DNA of 64,000 nt, taken from Desulfosporosinus sp. FKB. Its GTDB lineage: Bacteria; Bacillota; Desulfitobacteriia; Desulfitobacteriales; Desulfitobacteriaceae. The stretch covers positions 1-64,000 of the forward strand of contig NZ_NADJ01000029.1 in assembly GCF_002196705.1 (NCBI RefSeq). Direction: 5' to 3'. Position numbers and translations under genes: made by a program. Each line of letters begins with the position of its first letter. Position 1 is the stretch's first letter. The notes under the pieces were generated by a model, which was given only the letters and a program-made list of their open reading frames with translations, had not been told where the DNA came from and made no database searches. Positions 33,981-43,217 of the stretch are shown one piece after another.

Positions 33981-34204
33981 CCTGGGAATTTCAACTAATG
34001 GTTGTGAGCGTTTATGCATTTTGCAACAGGTTTTTTTAGTTTTAAGAACATAAGATGTTAGCTAGTTTTTTTCTATACTTGGAATTTTGTTTGGCTGTTA
34101 AAACTTGACAGTAAATCTAATTAGATAGTCATCGAACCTCTTTTGGTTCTTATAGATTCCTAAAACAGCGTTTTTAGAGATTGCAGAAAAGGAGTGGTTA
34201 ACTA

Positions 34205-34813
34205 TTGCAGCTAAATCGAATTATTAATTTTCATAAGGCATTGTCTGATCCTACACGTATTCGTATTCTGGAGCTTTTGGCGAAGGAGCCTCAACATGGT
34301 CAGGCACTTGCAGAACGCCTCGGGATAACCCCTTCGACGATTACTCACCATATGGCAAGACTTCGCGATGCGGGTCTCATAAAAAGCAGACGAGAGAAAA
34401 ACACTATTTTTTTTTCGTTGGAGGAGATGACATTACAACGGGATGCTCAGGCAACTTTAAATTTTATTCTAGAATCAGTAAACAATGGGCTCATGAAAAC
34501 TGAATGGGAGGAAGGCATTTCAAATAGTCGTGAAAAAGAACGTGATCGCGTTCTCAGGAATTTCTTTACTCCTGATGGCAAACTGAAGCAAATTCCTGTG
34601 CAGTGTAAGAAAAGGCGATTTGTTTTAGAACGAATGTTAGACGGATTAACGGTAGGGCGAAAGTATTTGGAAAACGAGATTAACGAGCATATTAAAGCAT
34701 TTCACCCGGATTACGCAACCATTCGGCGTGAGTTCATTATCTGGGGCTACATGTACCGAGATAATGGGATCTATGAAATGAATCCTCCAGAATTATGGAA
34801 AAGAGAGGATTAA
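34205..34813 (+). CDS. ArsR-type regulator with DUF2087, 202 aa
   Basis: A winged-helix domain (about 1-90) includes ALSDPTRIRILELLAKEPQH and LAERLGITPSTITHHMARL, an ArsR-family HTH. The C-terminal part (about 105-195) matches DUF2087, with TPDGKLKQIPVQCKKRRFVL and HPDYATIRREFI. The function of DUF2087 is unknown. The family's metal-binding Cys pairs are not evident, so the signal may not be a metal. Translation starts at TTG 34205 after GGAGTGG. It is transcribed alone; its targets are unknown. Confidence 0.85.
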   Translation: MQLNRIINFHKALSDPTRIRILELLAKEPQHGQALAERLGITPSTITHHMARLRDAGLIKSRREKNTIFFSLEEMTLQRDAQATLNFILESVNNGLMKTEWEEGISNSREKERDRVLRNFFTPDGKLKQIPVQCKKRRFVLERMLDGLTVGRKYLENEINEHIKAFHPDYATIRREFIIWGYMYRDNGIYEMNPPELWKRED

Positions 34814-35101
34814 GATAGTGTGAGGAAAAGTAGGCTTAATCCGAGGCAATATATTATTTCGATGCTTGCTCAATGCAACGTTTGTTAGTTCATTGGGGAT
34901 TGGTTTAATAGTTTGGTAGTGACCTTGGCGATGCGTATGATTCCATATCTCATCGCGGGTCCAATTGAGTGGGCTAAGTGACTATTACGACTGGGCTTAA
35001 TGGCTTGCCATGATTGGGATTTAGCATAGCGGGAATTTCTATTGCGGAATTTAGTGTTTTGATATTTAAGATAAATAATCAAAATTAAGGAGACTGTATT
35101 T

Positions 35102-35764
35102 ATGCAAGATAATATTATGGTAATAGAACGCTGCTTAACCCAAAGAAGAGAACTACAGTTACAAAAACGTAATCAGGATTATGAGATAATAAGTAATGGA
35201 GTATTCTTAATGTCAACGTATAATGGCGATTCTGAACGGAAATTGGTTACCCTGGCTTTAAGATTCTCATCCAATCCCCAAAAAGTCTTAGTCGCAGGTT
35301 TAGGTGTTGGTTATTCTCTTCAAGAAATGCTTGGCGAAACTCAAGTTAAGGAAATTGTAGTTCTTGAACTTGAGACTAAGATTATTGAATGGAATTATAC
35401 TTACTTTTCTCCGCTAATGGGTAATTATTTAAAAGATCCTCGGATTCGGATTATACAAGAGGACTTACTGACCTGGCTGGATTCTACTGAAGACAAATTC
35501 GACATCATTTGCATAGATATTGATAACGGTCCTGAGTGGACGGTCATGGAATCTAATTGTCGTTTATACACGGAAAAAGGACTTTATGCACTTTCTAAGA
35601 TTCTTAATCCATATGGAGTAGTCTCATTTTGGAGTTCTTCAGCATCAGAGAATTTTCATAATCGCTTAAAGAACTATTTTAGTAATGTAAAGGAATATCA
35701 AGTTGAAAGTAAGCGTGGAGAACCAGACTACATTTATCTTGGGCTAAATTACGATAAACAATAA
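35102..35764 (+). CDS. Spermidine-synthase-like methyltransferase-fold protein, 220 aa
   Basis: The Rossmann-like core of spermidine synthases: VLVAGLGVGYSLQEML (nucleotide-binding glycine loop), IVVLELETKI, DPRIRIIQEDLLTWL and FDIICIDIDNGP (the acidic residue that binds the aminopropyl donor in the family). The length is short, and the amine-binding N-terminal beta domain is reduced, so true polyamine synthesis is uncertain; it may be a methyltransferase of this superfamily. AAGGAG precedes the ATG. The 34814-35101 gap upstream holds no gene. Confidence 0.75.
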   Translation: MQDNIMVIERCLTQRRELQLQKRNQDYEIISNGVFLMSTYNGDSERKLVTLALRFSSNPQKVLVAGLGVGYSLQEMLGETQVKEIVVLELETKIIEWNYTYFSPLMGNYLKDPRIRIIQEDLLTWLDSTEDKFDIICIDIDNGPEWTVMESNCRLYTEKGLYALSKILNPYGVVSFWSSSASENFHNRLKNYFSNVKEYQVESKRGEPDYIYLGLNYDKQ

Positions 35765-35915
35765 CAAACTATGCGCACCTGATGCAGAATATAAGGGACG
35801 CGAATAAAGTTGGGTTAGCGCTAACCGCTCTGATGATAGCAAAAATATTTCGTCTTGGTATCACGGTAATTCACTTTATAAGTACATCGTATTAGTTAAA
35901 TATAAAGCGATAAGT

Positions 35916-35953
35916 AGGGGTTGGATAGAATAGGAGCTCGAAAACCCCTTTTT
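35916..35953 (+). terminator. Terminator after the spermidine-synthase-like gene
   Basis: AGGGGTT (35916-35922) pairs with AACCCCT (35943-35949), then TTTT. A separate palindrome, GGTTAGCGCTAACC, lies at 35813-35826. The 35765-36096 gap also contains the REP copy at 35986. Confidence 0.55.
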
Positions 35954-35985
35954 GAGTTTGATATTCTGTTAAAACAGTGAATGTT

Positions 35986-36026
35986 GTGTGTTGCAAGGAC
36001 CGTCCCCCTGACACACCCCTGACACA
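35986..36026 (+). repeat. REP repeat upstream of the RAYT gene
   Basis: The core GGACCGTCCCCC is flanked by GTGTGT- and ACACAC-type arms that can pair (35986-36026). The same core occurs at 37183-37212, and inverted at 30309-30362. Confidence 0.75.
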
Positions 36027-36096
36027 CTGGCACATATTGACATCATGGTAGATAATGGATATGCTGAACGGAAAGGGGATGAAAGGGAGAATCTAA

Positions 36097-36897
36097 ATGA
36101 CCAGATTACAACGGAGATATAGTAATTCTGGATGTTATCATATTATGCTCAGAGGGAACGAACGCAAAAATATATTCTTAGATGATGAAGATCGTCTAAG
36201 ATTTATTAATAGTGTTAATAAAAAGCAAACTGACAATAAGCTTATTTTATATGCTTATTGCCTTATGGACAATCATGTTCATTTAGCCCTAAAAGATACT
36301 AACAATGACATTTCAATTTTAATGAAAGGAATTGCAACTAGTTATGCGATGCATTTCAACAAAAAGTATGGTCGTGTAGGGCATGTATTTCAAGGGCGCT
36401 ATAGAAGTGAGGTAATTGAAAATGACAGTTACCTATTAGCAGTTATTCGCTATATTCACCAGAATCCGAAAAAGGCCTTTTTGGTACAACGAGCTGAACA
36501 GTATCAGTGGAGCAGTTACCAATGGTACTTAGAACCGAACAGAGAAGAGGCAACGATTGTGGATGTTCAATATATCCTAAAAATCTTTGCCGAAGATCAA
36601 AACGATGCGATCAATGAGTTTATTAGATTCTCAAGCGGAAATAATAATGATACTAATCCCTATATGGACGACAATGAAGGTGATGGTACAATTCGAACTA
36701 TTCAGGATGGTAAAGTTTATTTGCATAACTACCTGAACCAGAATTGGCCAGAAATGAGTTTAGACATGATTAAAACAGACAAAAATTTTAGAACTACAGT
36801 AATAAGAAATTTACGAACCAACACGAATCTATCGGTGGTTTGTATTGCCAAATTGCTCGGAATTAATAGGGGAATGGTTGAGAGAGTTAGGCCTTAA
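36097..36897 (+). CDS. REP-associated tyrosine transposase (RAYT, Y1 HUH family), 266 aa
   Basis: HUH Y1 transposases nick single-stranded DNA using a tyrosine. The His-hydrophobe-His motif is DNHVHLAL (about residues 66-73), and the segments GHVFQGRYRSEVIENDSYL and IRYIHQNPKKA are typical of the REP-associated branch. The nucleophile is probably Y122 or nearby, in the IRYIHQNP helix region. The N-terminus reads GCYHIMLRGNERKNIF. The flanking REP repeats at 35986 and 37183 match its expected substrates. It is a domesticated or active mobiliser of REPs. A C-terminal extension ends in a helix-turn-helix-like LSVVCIAKLLGINRG. Confidence 0.88.
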   Translation: MTRLQRRYSNSGCYHIMLRGNERKNIFLDDEDRLRFINSVNKKQTDNKLILYAYCLMDNHVHLALKDTNNDISILMKGIATSYAMHFNKKYGRVGHVFQGRYRSEVIENDSYLLAVIRYIHQNPKKAFLVQRAEQYQWSSYQWYLEPNREEATIVDVQYILKIFAEDQNDAINEFIRFSSGNNNDTNPYMDDNEGDGTIRTIQDGKVYLHNYLNQNWPEMSLDMIKTDKNFRTTVIRNLRTNTNLSVVCIAKLLGINRGMVERVRP

Positions 36898-37182
36898 AGA
36901 GTTTGCCTGTTGAATAGAGTTCAAAAGTTAGTAGGATTAGGACGATCAGTTTGATAAATTAAGCGGATCGTCTTTTTATTTACAAAATAAGATTGGTTCA
37001 GGTTCTTTGCTATATTTGGATTTTTTATGATATTAAATTCGGTAAACAATATAGTTTAGTACTAGAGGTATATCTCTAGATTCACTCCCTTGGAAATATT
37101 AATCAATGGGGAAATCTAAAATTTATTGCAGGAAAAAATTTTTAACGGTAATAGCATGGTTCAAAGCGAGCCAGAAGAAAAA

Positions 37183-37212
37183 GCGTGTCAAAAGGACCGT
37201 CCCCCTGACACG
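37183..37212 (+). repeat. REP repeat downstream of the RAYT gene
   Basis: GCGTGTCA and TGACACGT arms flank GGACCGTCCCCC (37183-37212). It lies between the RAYT gene and the sigma-54 promoter of ygeX. The 36898-37365 gap also has an inverted repeat, CTAGAG...CTCTAG, near 37065-37080, a possible activator site. Confidence 0.75.
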
Positions 37213-37239
37213 TTAGAAAAGATGTGAGGTGATAAAAGT

Positions 37240-37255
37240 TGGCATGATAATTGCA
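37240..37255 (+). promoter_or_regulatory. Sigma-54 promoter of ygeX
   Basis: TGGCATGATAATTGCA has GG-N10-GC spacing and lies 111 bases before the ygeX start codon. Confidence 0.85.
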
Positions 37256-37365
37256 TTAAATATTCCTTGATTTAAATGAGAACAATTCATTTAGGGGGAG
37301 ATAAAATCTAAGGGTTTCAACAAGAAATTGTTTTCGATAGTAATTTTGGAATAGGAGCGATTATC

Positions 37366-38589
37366 GTGAGTGACGAAATTAAATGGATTAAAAATAACAT
37401 GTTAAAAACTTATGGAAAAGGTTCTTCCACCAAGCTTTTCAGTAAAGATGAAATTGATAAAGCGAGACGATTTCATGAGACGTTTCCTGATTATCAGCCT
37501 ACACCTCTGCGGGCGTTAAATAGATTGGCCTCAAATTATGGGGTGAAAGGCATTTATGTCAAGGATGAATCCTTTCGTTTTGGATTAAATGCCTTTAAGG
37601 CCTTAGGGGGTTCCTATGCTATCGGGAGATATCTTGCCCAGCGACTCCATAAAGATATTAGTGAGCTTCCTTATCAAGTTCTAACTTCCCCGGAAGTTAA
37701 AGAACAATTAGGTGATATAACCTTTGCAACAACGACGGATGGTAATCATGGCCGGGGTATAGCCTGGACTGCCCGCCAATTAGGACAAAAATCAGTTGTT
37801 TATATGCCGAAAGGATCGTCTCAGTTTCGTTTGGATAAAATCAAGGAAGAGGGCGCAGAAGCTTCGATTACGGACTTGAATTACGATGATGCCGTTCGCA
37901 TGACGGCTGAGGAAGCAGAAAAAAATGGCTGGGTGGTTGTACAGGATACTTCCTGGGAAGGTTATGAAGAAATTCCCTCGTGGATTATGCAGGGCTATGG
38001 TACTATGTCGGCTGAAGCGTTGGAAGAACTCAATAATCTTGGCATAGAGAAACCGACCCATATCTTTGTGCAGGCCGGTGTGGGTGCCTTGGCAGGCTCA
38101 GTGCAAGGGTATTTCGCCTCACTCTTTCAAGAGGATCGTCCTAAGACAGTGGTAGTCGAAGCTAATAAAGCGGATTGTTTATATAAGTCTGCTCTTGCCG
38201 GAGATGGCAGGCCACGGGTCGTCGGCGGAGATATGTCGACGATTATGGCCGGATTGGCTTGCGGCGAACCGAACCTTATTGGCTGGAATATTCTCAGAGA
38301 CTACAGCCAGATGTTTGTCTCTTCTCCGGATTGGGTTGCGGCCAGAGGAATGAGAGTTCTGGCCAATCCCTTGCTTGGAGATCCCAGGATTATATCCGGA
38401 GAATCTGGGGCAGTGACGGCGGGGCTCTTAGGCTCCTTTTTAAGGGATAAGGCCTTTAAAGCTGCCAGAGAGCAGTTGAATATCAATGATCAATCACAGA
38501 TTCTCATCTTTAACACAGAAGGGAATACTGATCCTTATAAATATCTAAGCATTGTTTGGGATGGAGAATTGCCGTCAACGGGCCGCTAA
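37366..38589 (+). CDS. ygeX: Diaminopropionate ammonia-lyase, 407 aa
   Basis: Fold-type II PLP enzyme that converts 2,3-diaminopropionate to pyruvate and two ammonia. The start region DYQPTPLRALNRLASNYGVK leads to FRFGLNAFKALGGSYA with the PLP lysine, then TTDGNHGRGIAWTARQLGQ (phosphate-binding) and QAGVGALAGSVQGYF. Length agrees with the family (about 400). In gut purine degraders ygeX is essential for purine use, probably acting on a diaminopropionate-like product of ring opening. It has its own sigma-54 promoter and a terminator after it, so it is expressed as a single gene. Confidence 0.93.
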   Translation: MSDEIKWIKNNMLKTYGKGSSTKLFSKDEIDKARRFHETFPDYQPTPLRALNRLASNYGVKGIYVKDESFRFGLNAFKALGGSYAIGRYLAQRLHKDISELPYQVLTSPEVKEQLGDITFATTTDGNHGRGIAWTARQLGQKSVVYMPKGSSQFRLDKIKEEGAEASITDLNYDDAVRMTAEEAEKNGWVVVQDTSWEGYEEIPSWIMQGYGTMSAEALEELNNLGIEKPTHIFVQAGVGALAGSVQGYFASLFQEDRPKTVVVEANKADCLYKSALAGDGRPRVVGGDMSTIMAGLACGEPNLIGWNILRDYSQMFVSSPDWVAARGMRVLANPLLGDPRIISGESGAVTAGLLGSFLRDKAFKAAREQLNINDQSQILIFNTEGNTDPYKYLSIVWDGELPSTGR

Positions 38590-38627
38590 AGCAGCAATTC
38601 TTAATCGAGCGGAAGTTTTGAATATAA

Positions 38628-38660
38628 GGAGCACTATTGAGATCAAGAGTGCTCCCTTCT
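38628..38660 (+). terminator. Terminator of ygeX
   Basis: GGAGCACT (38628-38635) pairs with AGTGCTCC (38648-38655), followed by CTTCTTT. Confidence 0.7.
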
Positions 38661-38713
38661 TTATGGGTTCGCTGCCTTTTGTTTTTCAAATTTTGCCGCA
38701 AATGGACTTCGAG

Positions 38714-38726
38714 TCTCGAAATGAGA
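38714..38726. promoter_or_regulatory. Candidate activator/operator site of the second regulator
   Basis: TCTCGAAATGAGA fits TCTC(A/G)-N3-TGAGA, the same motif as the sites at 40594 and 40676. It lies 13 bases before a TATAAT (38739-38744) and 54 bases before the regulator start, a position suited to self-regulation. Confidence 0.55.
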
Positions 38727-38779
38727 CTAAGAGTTGTATATAATGTAATCAGGTAGTGAATTATTATTGAGGTGCTAAG

Positions 38780-40543
38780 ATGTATCACCTAAGTGACATA
38801 AAAACAACAGTACAGCAGACCGCAGATGCTATTGCTGCGGCTTTAAAAATCGAGGTTGAAATTGCCGACGCCGATTTAATTAGGGTTGCCGGCACGGGTA
38901 AATATAAGATTCGCTCCGGGAGTCCAATGAACGATGGCTTTGTTTATCGTCATGTTATGAAAACCGGAGACCCGGTAATTATTGATAATCCCGGTTACAA
39001 TGAGCTTTGTAAGCCGTGTACTTGTCGAGGGAATTGTCTTGAGTTTGCCGAAGTCGCGATTCCTATTCGTGTGGATGATCAAATTATTGGTGTGATAGGC
39101 CTGGTAAGCTTTGATGAAGAGCAGACCATGCGCTTGATGGATAATAAGCAATCGCTTTTGAGCTTTCTGGAAAAGATGTCTGAGCTACTTGTAGGCAAAG
39201 TGGTGGAAAGTCACCAAAACCGTGAGCGTGAGCTTCTGACAAGTCAGTTGCTTACAGTTCTCAATTTATTGCCTGATGGTATTTTATTAATTAACGATCA
39301 GAAGAAACTAACCCATTTTAACGCCCATGCGAGAAAGCTGCTGGATATTGAAGCGAACCAGGAATTGGAGCTCTATCAGTTATTAGATGATAAAAAGCTG
39401 TGGCTGGCCGTGGAAAGAGGAGAACAGTTTTCCGGTCCAATCCGCGGGAAGCGTGTAGCTACTCAGCTTTATTGCGATGTAGTTCCCATTAAGAACAATG
39501 AAGTCATCGAAGGTGCCGTTATTACAATTAAAGATATTCAGCAGATTAAAAAGTTAGTTAAAGAGGCCACTGTGAGTGAAATTGAAACCCATTTTTCCCA
39601 GATTATCGGCAATTCGGCTAAGATGAGCGAGCTTAAAACCATGGCTTTGCATGTTGCCCCCAGTAAGGCTACGTTATTAATTCAAGGGGAAAGCGGAACA
39701 GGTAAAGAATTGCTGGCTCGGGCTATTCATCAGAGCAGCAATCGTAAAGGGCATGCTTTTATTGCGATTAACTGCGGGGCAATACCTGAAAACTTATTGG
39801 AAAGCGAACTCTTTGGCTATGAAGAGGGCTCCTTCACCGGTGCACGGCGGGGCGGTAAGATGGGAAAATTTGAACTGGCTCATAATGGGACAATCTTTCT
39901 GGACGAAATTGGCGACATGCCTCTGCATTTACAGGTTAAGATTTTAAGAGTTTTACAGGAGCGCCGAGTTGAACGTATCGGCAGTACACGTTCGATTCCG
40001 TTAGACGTTCGTGTGATTGCCGCAACCCACCGTGATCTTGAAGAGATGGTGAAGACTGGTGAATTTCGCGAAGATCTTTACTATCGGCTCAATGTTATTC
40101 CTTTAATGATTCCTCCCTTACGCGAGCGCCAAGAAGATATTCCAGTTTTAGTTCAATTCTATTTGGATTATTATTCGTCCGTTACAGAAAAAGCAGTCAA
40201 AGGCCTAACACCTGAGGCAATGGTAAAATTAACCCATTATCCTTGGCCAGGCAATGTTCGGGAATTAGGCAATGTCATCGAATACTGTGTAACCATGGTC
40301 GTAGGAGACTTTATTTCCATCGACAATCTCCCCCAACGCATTAAGGATGGCCTAAAATCGGAGCCTAAAAGCAGCTCTTTGAACTTAAAACAGCTTGAGC
40401 GAGAGGCAATTACGAAAGCCCTGACCATTGCTGAAACAGAGGGGCATAAAGAAGATGCAGCTAATATGCTTGGGATTAGCAGAGCTACCCTTTACCGAAA
40501 GATAAAAGAGTATCAAATTGGAGAAAATAAAACCTTTTTTTAG
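38780..40543 (+). CDS. ygeV: Sigma-54-dependent activator of the ygeX/ygeY operons, 587 aa
   Basis: A paralog of the activator at 13991 with the same layout. The N-terminal sensor has the Cys cluster LCKPCTCRGNC (C77, C80, C82, C86); a PAS-like region follows (about 150-245); then the AAA+ core with GESGTGKE, ESELFGYEEGSFTGA and IFLDEIGDM; and a C-terminal Fis-type helix-turn-helix (ANMLGISRATLYRKIKEY). GAGGTGCTAAG precedes the ATG. E. coli has a sigma-54 activator, YgeV, beside ygeW-ygeX-ygeY, so the symbol is used on this context. It probably binds TCTCA-N3-TGAGA sites. Confidence 0.85.
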   Translation: MYHLSDIKTTVQQTADAIAAALKIEVEIADADLIRVAGTGKYKIRSGSPMNDGFVYRHVMKTGDPVIIDNPGYNELCKPCTCRGNCLEFAEVAIPIRVDDQIIGVIGLVSFDEEQTMRLMDNKQSLLSFLEKMSELLVGKVVESHQNRERELLTSQLLTVLNLLPDGILLINDQKKLTHFNAHARKLLDIEANQELELYQLLDDKKLWLAVERGEQFSGPIRGKRVATQLYCDVVPIKNNEVIEGAVITIKDIQQIKKLVKEATVSEIETHFSQIIGNSAKMSELKTMALHVAPSKATLLIQGESGTGKELLARAIHQSSNRKGHAFIAINCGAIPENLLESELFGYEEGSFTGARRGGKMGKFELAHNGTIFLDEIGDMPLHLQVKILRVLQERRVERIGSTRSIPLDVRVIAATHRDLEEMVKTGEFREDLYYRLNVIPLMIPPLRERQEDIPVLVQFYLDYYSSVTEKAVKGLTPEAMVKLTHYPWPGNVRELGNVIEYCVTMVVGDFISIDNLPQRIKDGLKSEPKSSSLNLKQLEREAITKALTIAETEGHKEDAANMLGISRATLYRKIKEYQIGENKTFF

Positions 40544-40593
40544 CTTTGTGGTGAAAATAACGGTGCATTTCCTGTATCAAAACTTGACGAATG

Positions 40594-40688
40594 TCTCAAA
40601 ATGAGATTGAAGGCTTCAATCCTGCTTGTAGCACTGGTCGAGAAATTTCTTGGGTTTAGTTCATTAAAAATGCAGTCTCAATTTGAGA
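40594..40688. promoter_or_regulatory. Paired activator sites upstream of ygeY
   Basis: TCTCAAAATGAGA (40594-40606) and TCTCAATTTGAGA (40676-40688) are perfect palindromes 82 bases apart and 86-180 bases ahead of the sigma-54 promoter. Confidence 0.78.
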
Positions 40689-40773
40689 TTGTAGTTAAAA
40701 AACTATGTTGTTGATTTGATTCAATTCAATCTGCTTAGAACCCTAAAATATTAAGAAACAAGGTATCTGGAAG

Positions 40774-40789
40774 TGGCATGAATCTTGCA
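40774..40789 (+). promoter_or_regulatory. Sigma-54 promoter of the ygeY operon
   Basis: TGGCATGAATCTTGCA has GG-N10-GC spacing. The 40544-40875 gap holds this promoter and the activator sites, with no gene. Confidence 0.88.
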
Positions 40790-40875
40790 TTAATCTATAA
40801 GGGAACGATCATAATATCTATGACGATCGAAAATCCACAATCAATAATCCAAACGTAGTGAAAGGGGAATTTATT

Positions 40876-42123
40876 TTGGATACCGATTTTGCAAAAGTTC
40901 TGGAATTGGCCAAAAAGTATGAACCTGAAATGAGCCGTTTCTTACGTGATCTCATCGCCATACCAAGCGAGAGTTGTGCTGAAAAAGATGTCGTGCTGCG
41001 AATCAAAGAAGAAATGCTTAAAGTAGGGTTTGATCGAGTAGATATTGACCCTATGGGTAATGTCCTTGGGTATATCGGTCATGGCAAACACCTTATAGCC
41101 ATGGATGCCCATATTGATACCGTGGGAGTCGGTGATCCGGGACTTTGGAAATATGATCCCTATCAAGGGTACGAAGATGAAGAGATTATTATCGGCCGCG
41201 GCGCATCGGACCAAACCGGAGGTATGGCCTCCATGGTTTATGCCGGCAAGATTATTAAAGATCTTGGTTTAGAAGATGAATATACATTAGTGGTTGTTGG
41301 GTCTGTGCAGGAAGAAGACTGCGATGGCTTATGCTGGCAATATATTATTAATGAAGACAAAGTTGTCCCTGAATTTGTGGTCATAACCGAACCCACTGAT
41401 GGCAAAATTTATCGCGGGCATCGGGGACGGATGGAAATTAAAGTGATGACGAAAGGCGTTAGCTGCCATGGTTCTGCTCCTGAACGAGGAGATAATGCTA
41501 TTTATAAAATGGCTCCGATTCTGACGGAACTTCGCAGTTTACATGAAAACTTGACGGATCATCCTTTCTTAGGTAAAGGCAGTTTAACAGTTTCAGAGAT
41601 TTTCCACACGTCGCCATCACGTTGCGCCGTAGCTGACAGCTGCTGGATTTCGGTCGACCGTCGTTTAACAGCCGGAGAATCCTGGGAATTCGCCCTTCAA
41701 CAAATAAGAAATCTTCCTTCTGTCAAAGCGGCAAATGCCGAAGTGAGTATGTACACTTATGAAAGACCATCTTATACGAATCTCGTTTATCCTACCGAAT
41801 CATATTTCCCAACCTGGTTGATTGAGGCCGGACATCCGGTGAGCACGACCTTAGAAGAGTCCTACAAAGGACTGTTTGGCAAGGACCCCGTTGTTGATAA
41901 GTGGACCTTCTCCACAAACGGTGTTTCCATTATGGGTCGTTATGGAATTCCTTGCATTGGTTTTGGACCTGGTCATGAGGATCAGGCTCATGCGCCCAAT
42001 GAGCGTACCTGGAAAAAGGAACTCGTGGATTGTGCCGCTATGTATGCAGTCATTCCAAGTTTATATGTCCAAAAGTATGTCGATCTCATGCCAAGCGCTA
42101 CAGAAAATTTAGTAAAGCTGTAA
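40876..42123 (+). CDS. ygeY: YgeY-type M20 metallopeptidase, 415 aa
   Basis: M20-family di-zinc hydrolase. Metal ligands are in [38 protein letters not shown] (catalytic Glu then metal Glu), [15 protein letters not shown] and [15 protein letters not shown]. The family cleaves amide bonds of small N-carbamoyl or N-acyl compounds, and YgeY is implicated in hydrolysing a ring-opened purine product. I chose TTG 40876 because AAAGGGGA lies about 8 bases upstream; the in-frame GTG at 40858 precedes the ribosome site. It is the first gene of the ygeY-ygeW-carbamate-kinase set. Confidence 0.9.
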   Translation: MDTDFAKVLELAKKYEPEMSRFLRDLIAIPSESCAEKDVVLRIKEEMLKVGFDRVDIDPMGNVLGYIGHGKHLIAMDAHIDTVGVGDPGLWKYDPYQGYEDEEIIIGRGASDQTGGMASMVYAGKIIKDLGLEDEYTLVVVGSVQEEDCDGLCWQYIINEDKVVPEFVVITEPTDGKIYRGHRGRMEIKVMTKGVSCHGSAPERGDNAIYKMAPILTELRSLHENLTDHPFLGKGSLTVSEIFHTSPSRCAVADSCWISVDRRLTAGESWEFALQQIRNLPSVKAANAEVSMYTYERPSYTNLVYPTESYFPTWLIEAGHPVSTTLEESYKGLFGKDPVVDKWTFSTNGVSIMGRYGIPCIGFGPGHEDQAHAPNERTWKKELVDCAAMYAVIPSLYVQKYVDLMPSATENLVKL

Positions 42124-42210
42124 GTTGCCTTAGAACGACTACAAAATGGACAAGGAATTCTAACACATTTACTGATCTTAAAGAATTAACTAGTAGGAGG
42201 AACCAATACA

Positions 42211-43215
42211 ATGCAAACAGTATTCAGAGGACGTCATTTCATCAATTTAGAGGATTTTACCAAAGAAGAACTTGACACAATGCTGGAAGTTTCTATGGAA
42301 CTTAAGCGGAAGTTTGCCATGGGTGAAGATACACCCTATCTTACGAACAAAACCGGTTTTTTAATGTTCTTTGAACAATCGACCAGAACCAGAAACTCTA
42401 TGGAAGCAGGAATGGCTCAATTAGGTGGTCATGCAGGTTTCCTCGATTCCAGCACCATGCAGGTTGCTCACGGCGAAACAGCCAAAGACACCGCCATCAT
42501 CCTTTCACGCTTTGGGCATATGATTGCCTGCCGTTACTGCAACTGGGGCAGAGGAAATGCCTACTTAAACGAGATGGCTCGCTGGTCTTCAGTGCCTATT
42601 ATGAATCTGCAGTGCGACCTCTACCATCCTTTCCAAGGATTAGCTGACCTAATGACCATCAAAGAGAAACTTCCTGATTTACGCCGCAAAAAAATCTCCA
42701 TCATTTGGGCTTATGCTGAAAGCCATAAAAAACCTATCTCTGTACCGGTTACCCAAGTGTTGCTCTTCCCTCGATACGGTATGGATGTTTGGTTGGCTTA
42801 TCCCAAGGGCTGGGAACTTCCTGACTGGGTTATTGATCAAGCCAGAGCCAACGCTGAGAAGCACGGCGGCACTCTGACGATTACCCATGATGAGGCAGCT
42901 GCCTACAAAGATGCCGATATCGTTATTCCGAAGAGTTGGGGGAACTGGGTTACAGACCAAACAGGAGCTACCGAAACCGGTGCCAGCAAAGTGATTGATG
43001 ATGCTCTAATTGCTAATAAGAGCTGGAAATGTACAGAAGCTAAAATGGCTACAGCCAGCAAAGATGTTATGTATATGCATGCTCTGCCGGCTGACCGCAA
43101 TAACGAAGTTGAAGATTCGGTTATTGACGGACCTCATTCAATTGTTTATGATGCAGCTGAAAACCGCTTGCATACTGCAAAAGCAGTGATGACTCTATTG
43201 GTAGGTGGAAAATAA
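42211..43215 (+). CDS. ygeW: YgeW-type knotted carbamoyltransferase, 334 aa
   Basis: An aspartate/ornithine-carbamoyltransferase-fold protein of the YgeW (knotted) branch. The carbamoyl-phosphate motif is FFEQSTRTRNSM, and the second substrate region includes QCDLYHPFQGLADLM. Its physiological substrate is not settled in the literature I know; in purine users it is thought to phosphorolyse a carbamoyl compound to carbamoyl phosphate, which the next gene's enzyme turns into ATP. It is shorter than the E. coli YgeW (about 396). AGGAGG precedes the ATG. Carbamate kinase starts 3 bases after its stop. Confidence 0.9.
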   Translation: MQTVFRGRHFINLEDFTKEELDTMLEVSMELKRKFAMGEDTPYLTNKTGFLMFFEQSTRTRNSMEAGMAQLGGHAGFLDSSTMQVAHGETAKDTAIILSRFGHMIACRYCNWGRGNAYLNEMARWSSVPIMNLQCDLYHPFQGLADLMTIKEKLPDLRRKKISIIWAYAESHKKPISVPVTQVLLFPRYGMDVWLAYPKGWELPDWVIDQARANAEKHGGTLTITHDEAAAYKDADIVIPKSWGNWVTDQTGATETGASKVIDDALIANKSWKCTEAKMATASKDVMYMHALPADRNNEVEDSVIDGPHSIVYDAAENRLHTAKAVMTLLVGGK

Positions 43216-43217
43216 AC

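Noticed and set aside
32391-34033. Terminal inverted repeats of the IS1595 element enclosing the lipoprotein gene
   Set aside because: GTTGCATAAT near 32398 resembles GTTGCAAAAT at the other side (about 34020, reverse strand), but the match is short and the flanks differ, so the element ends cannot be fixed.
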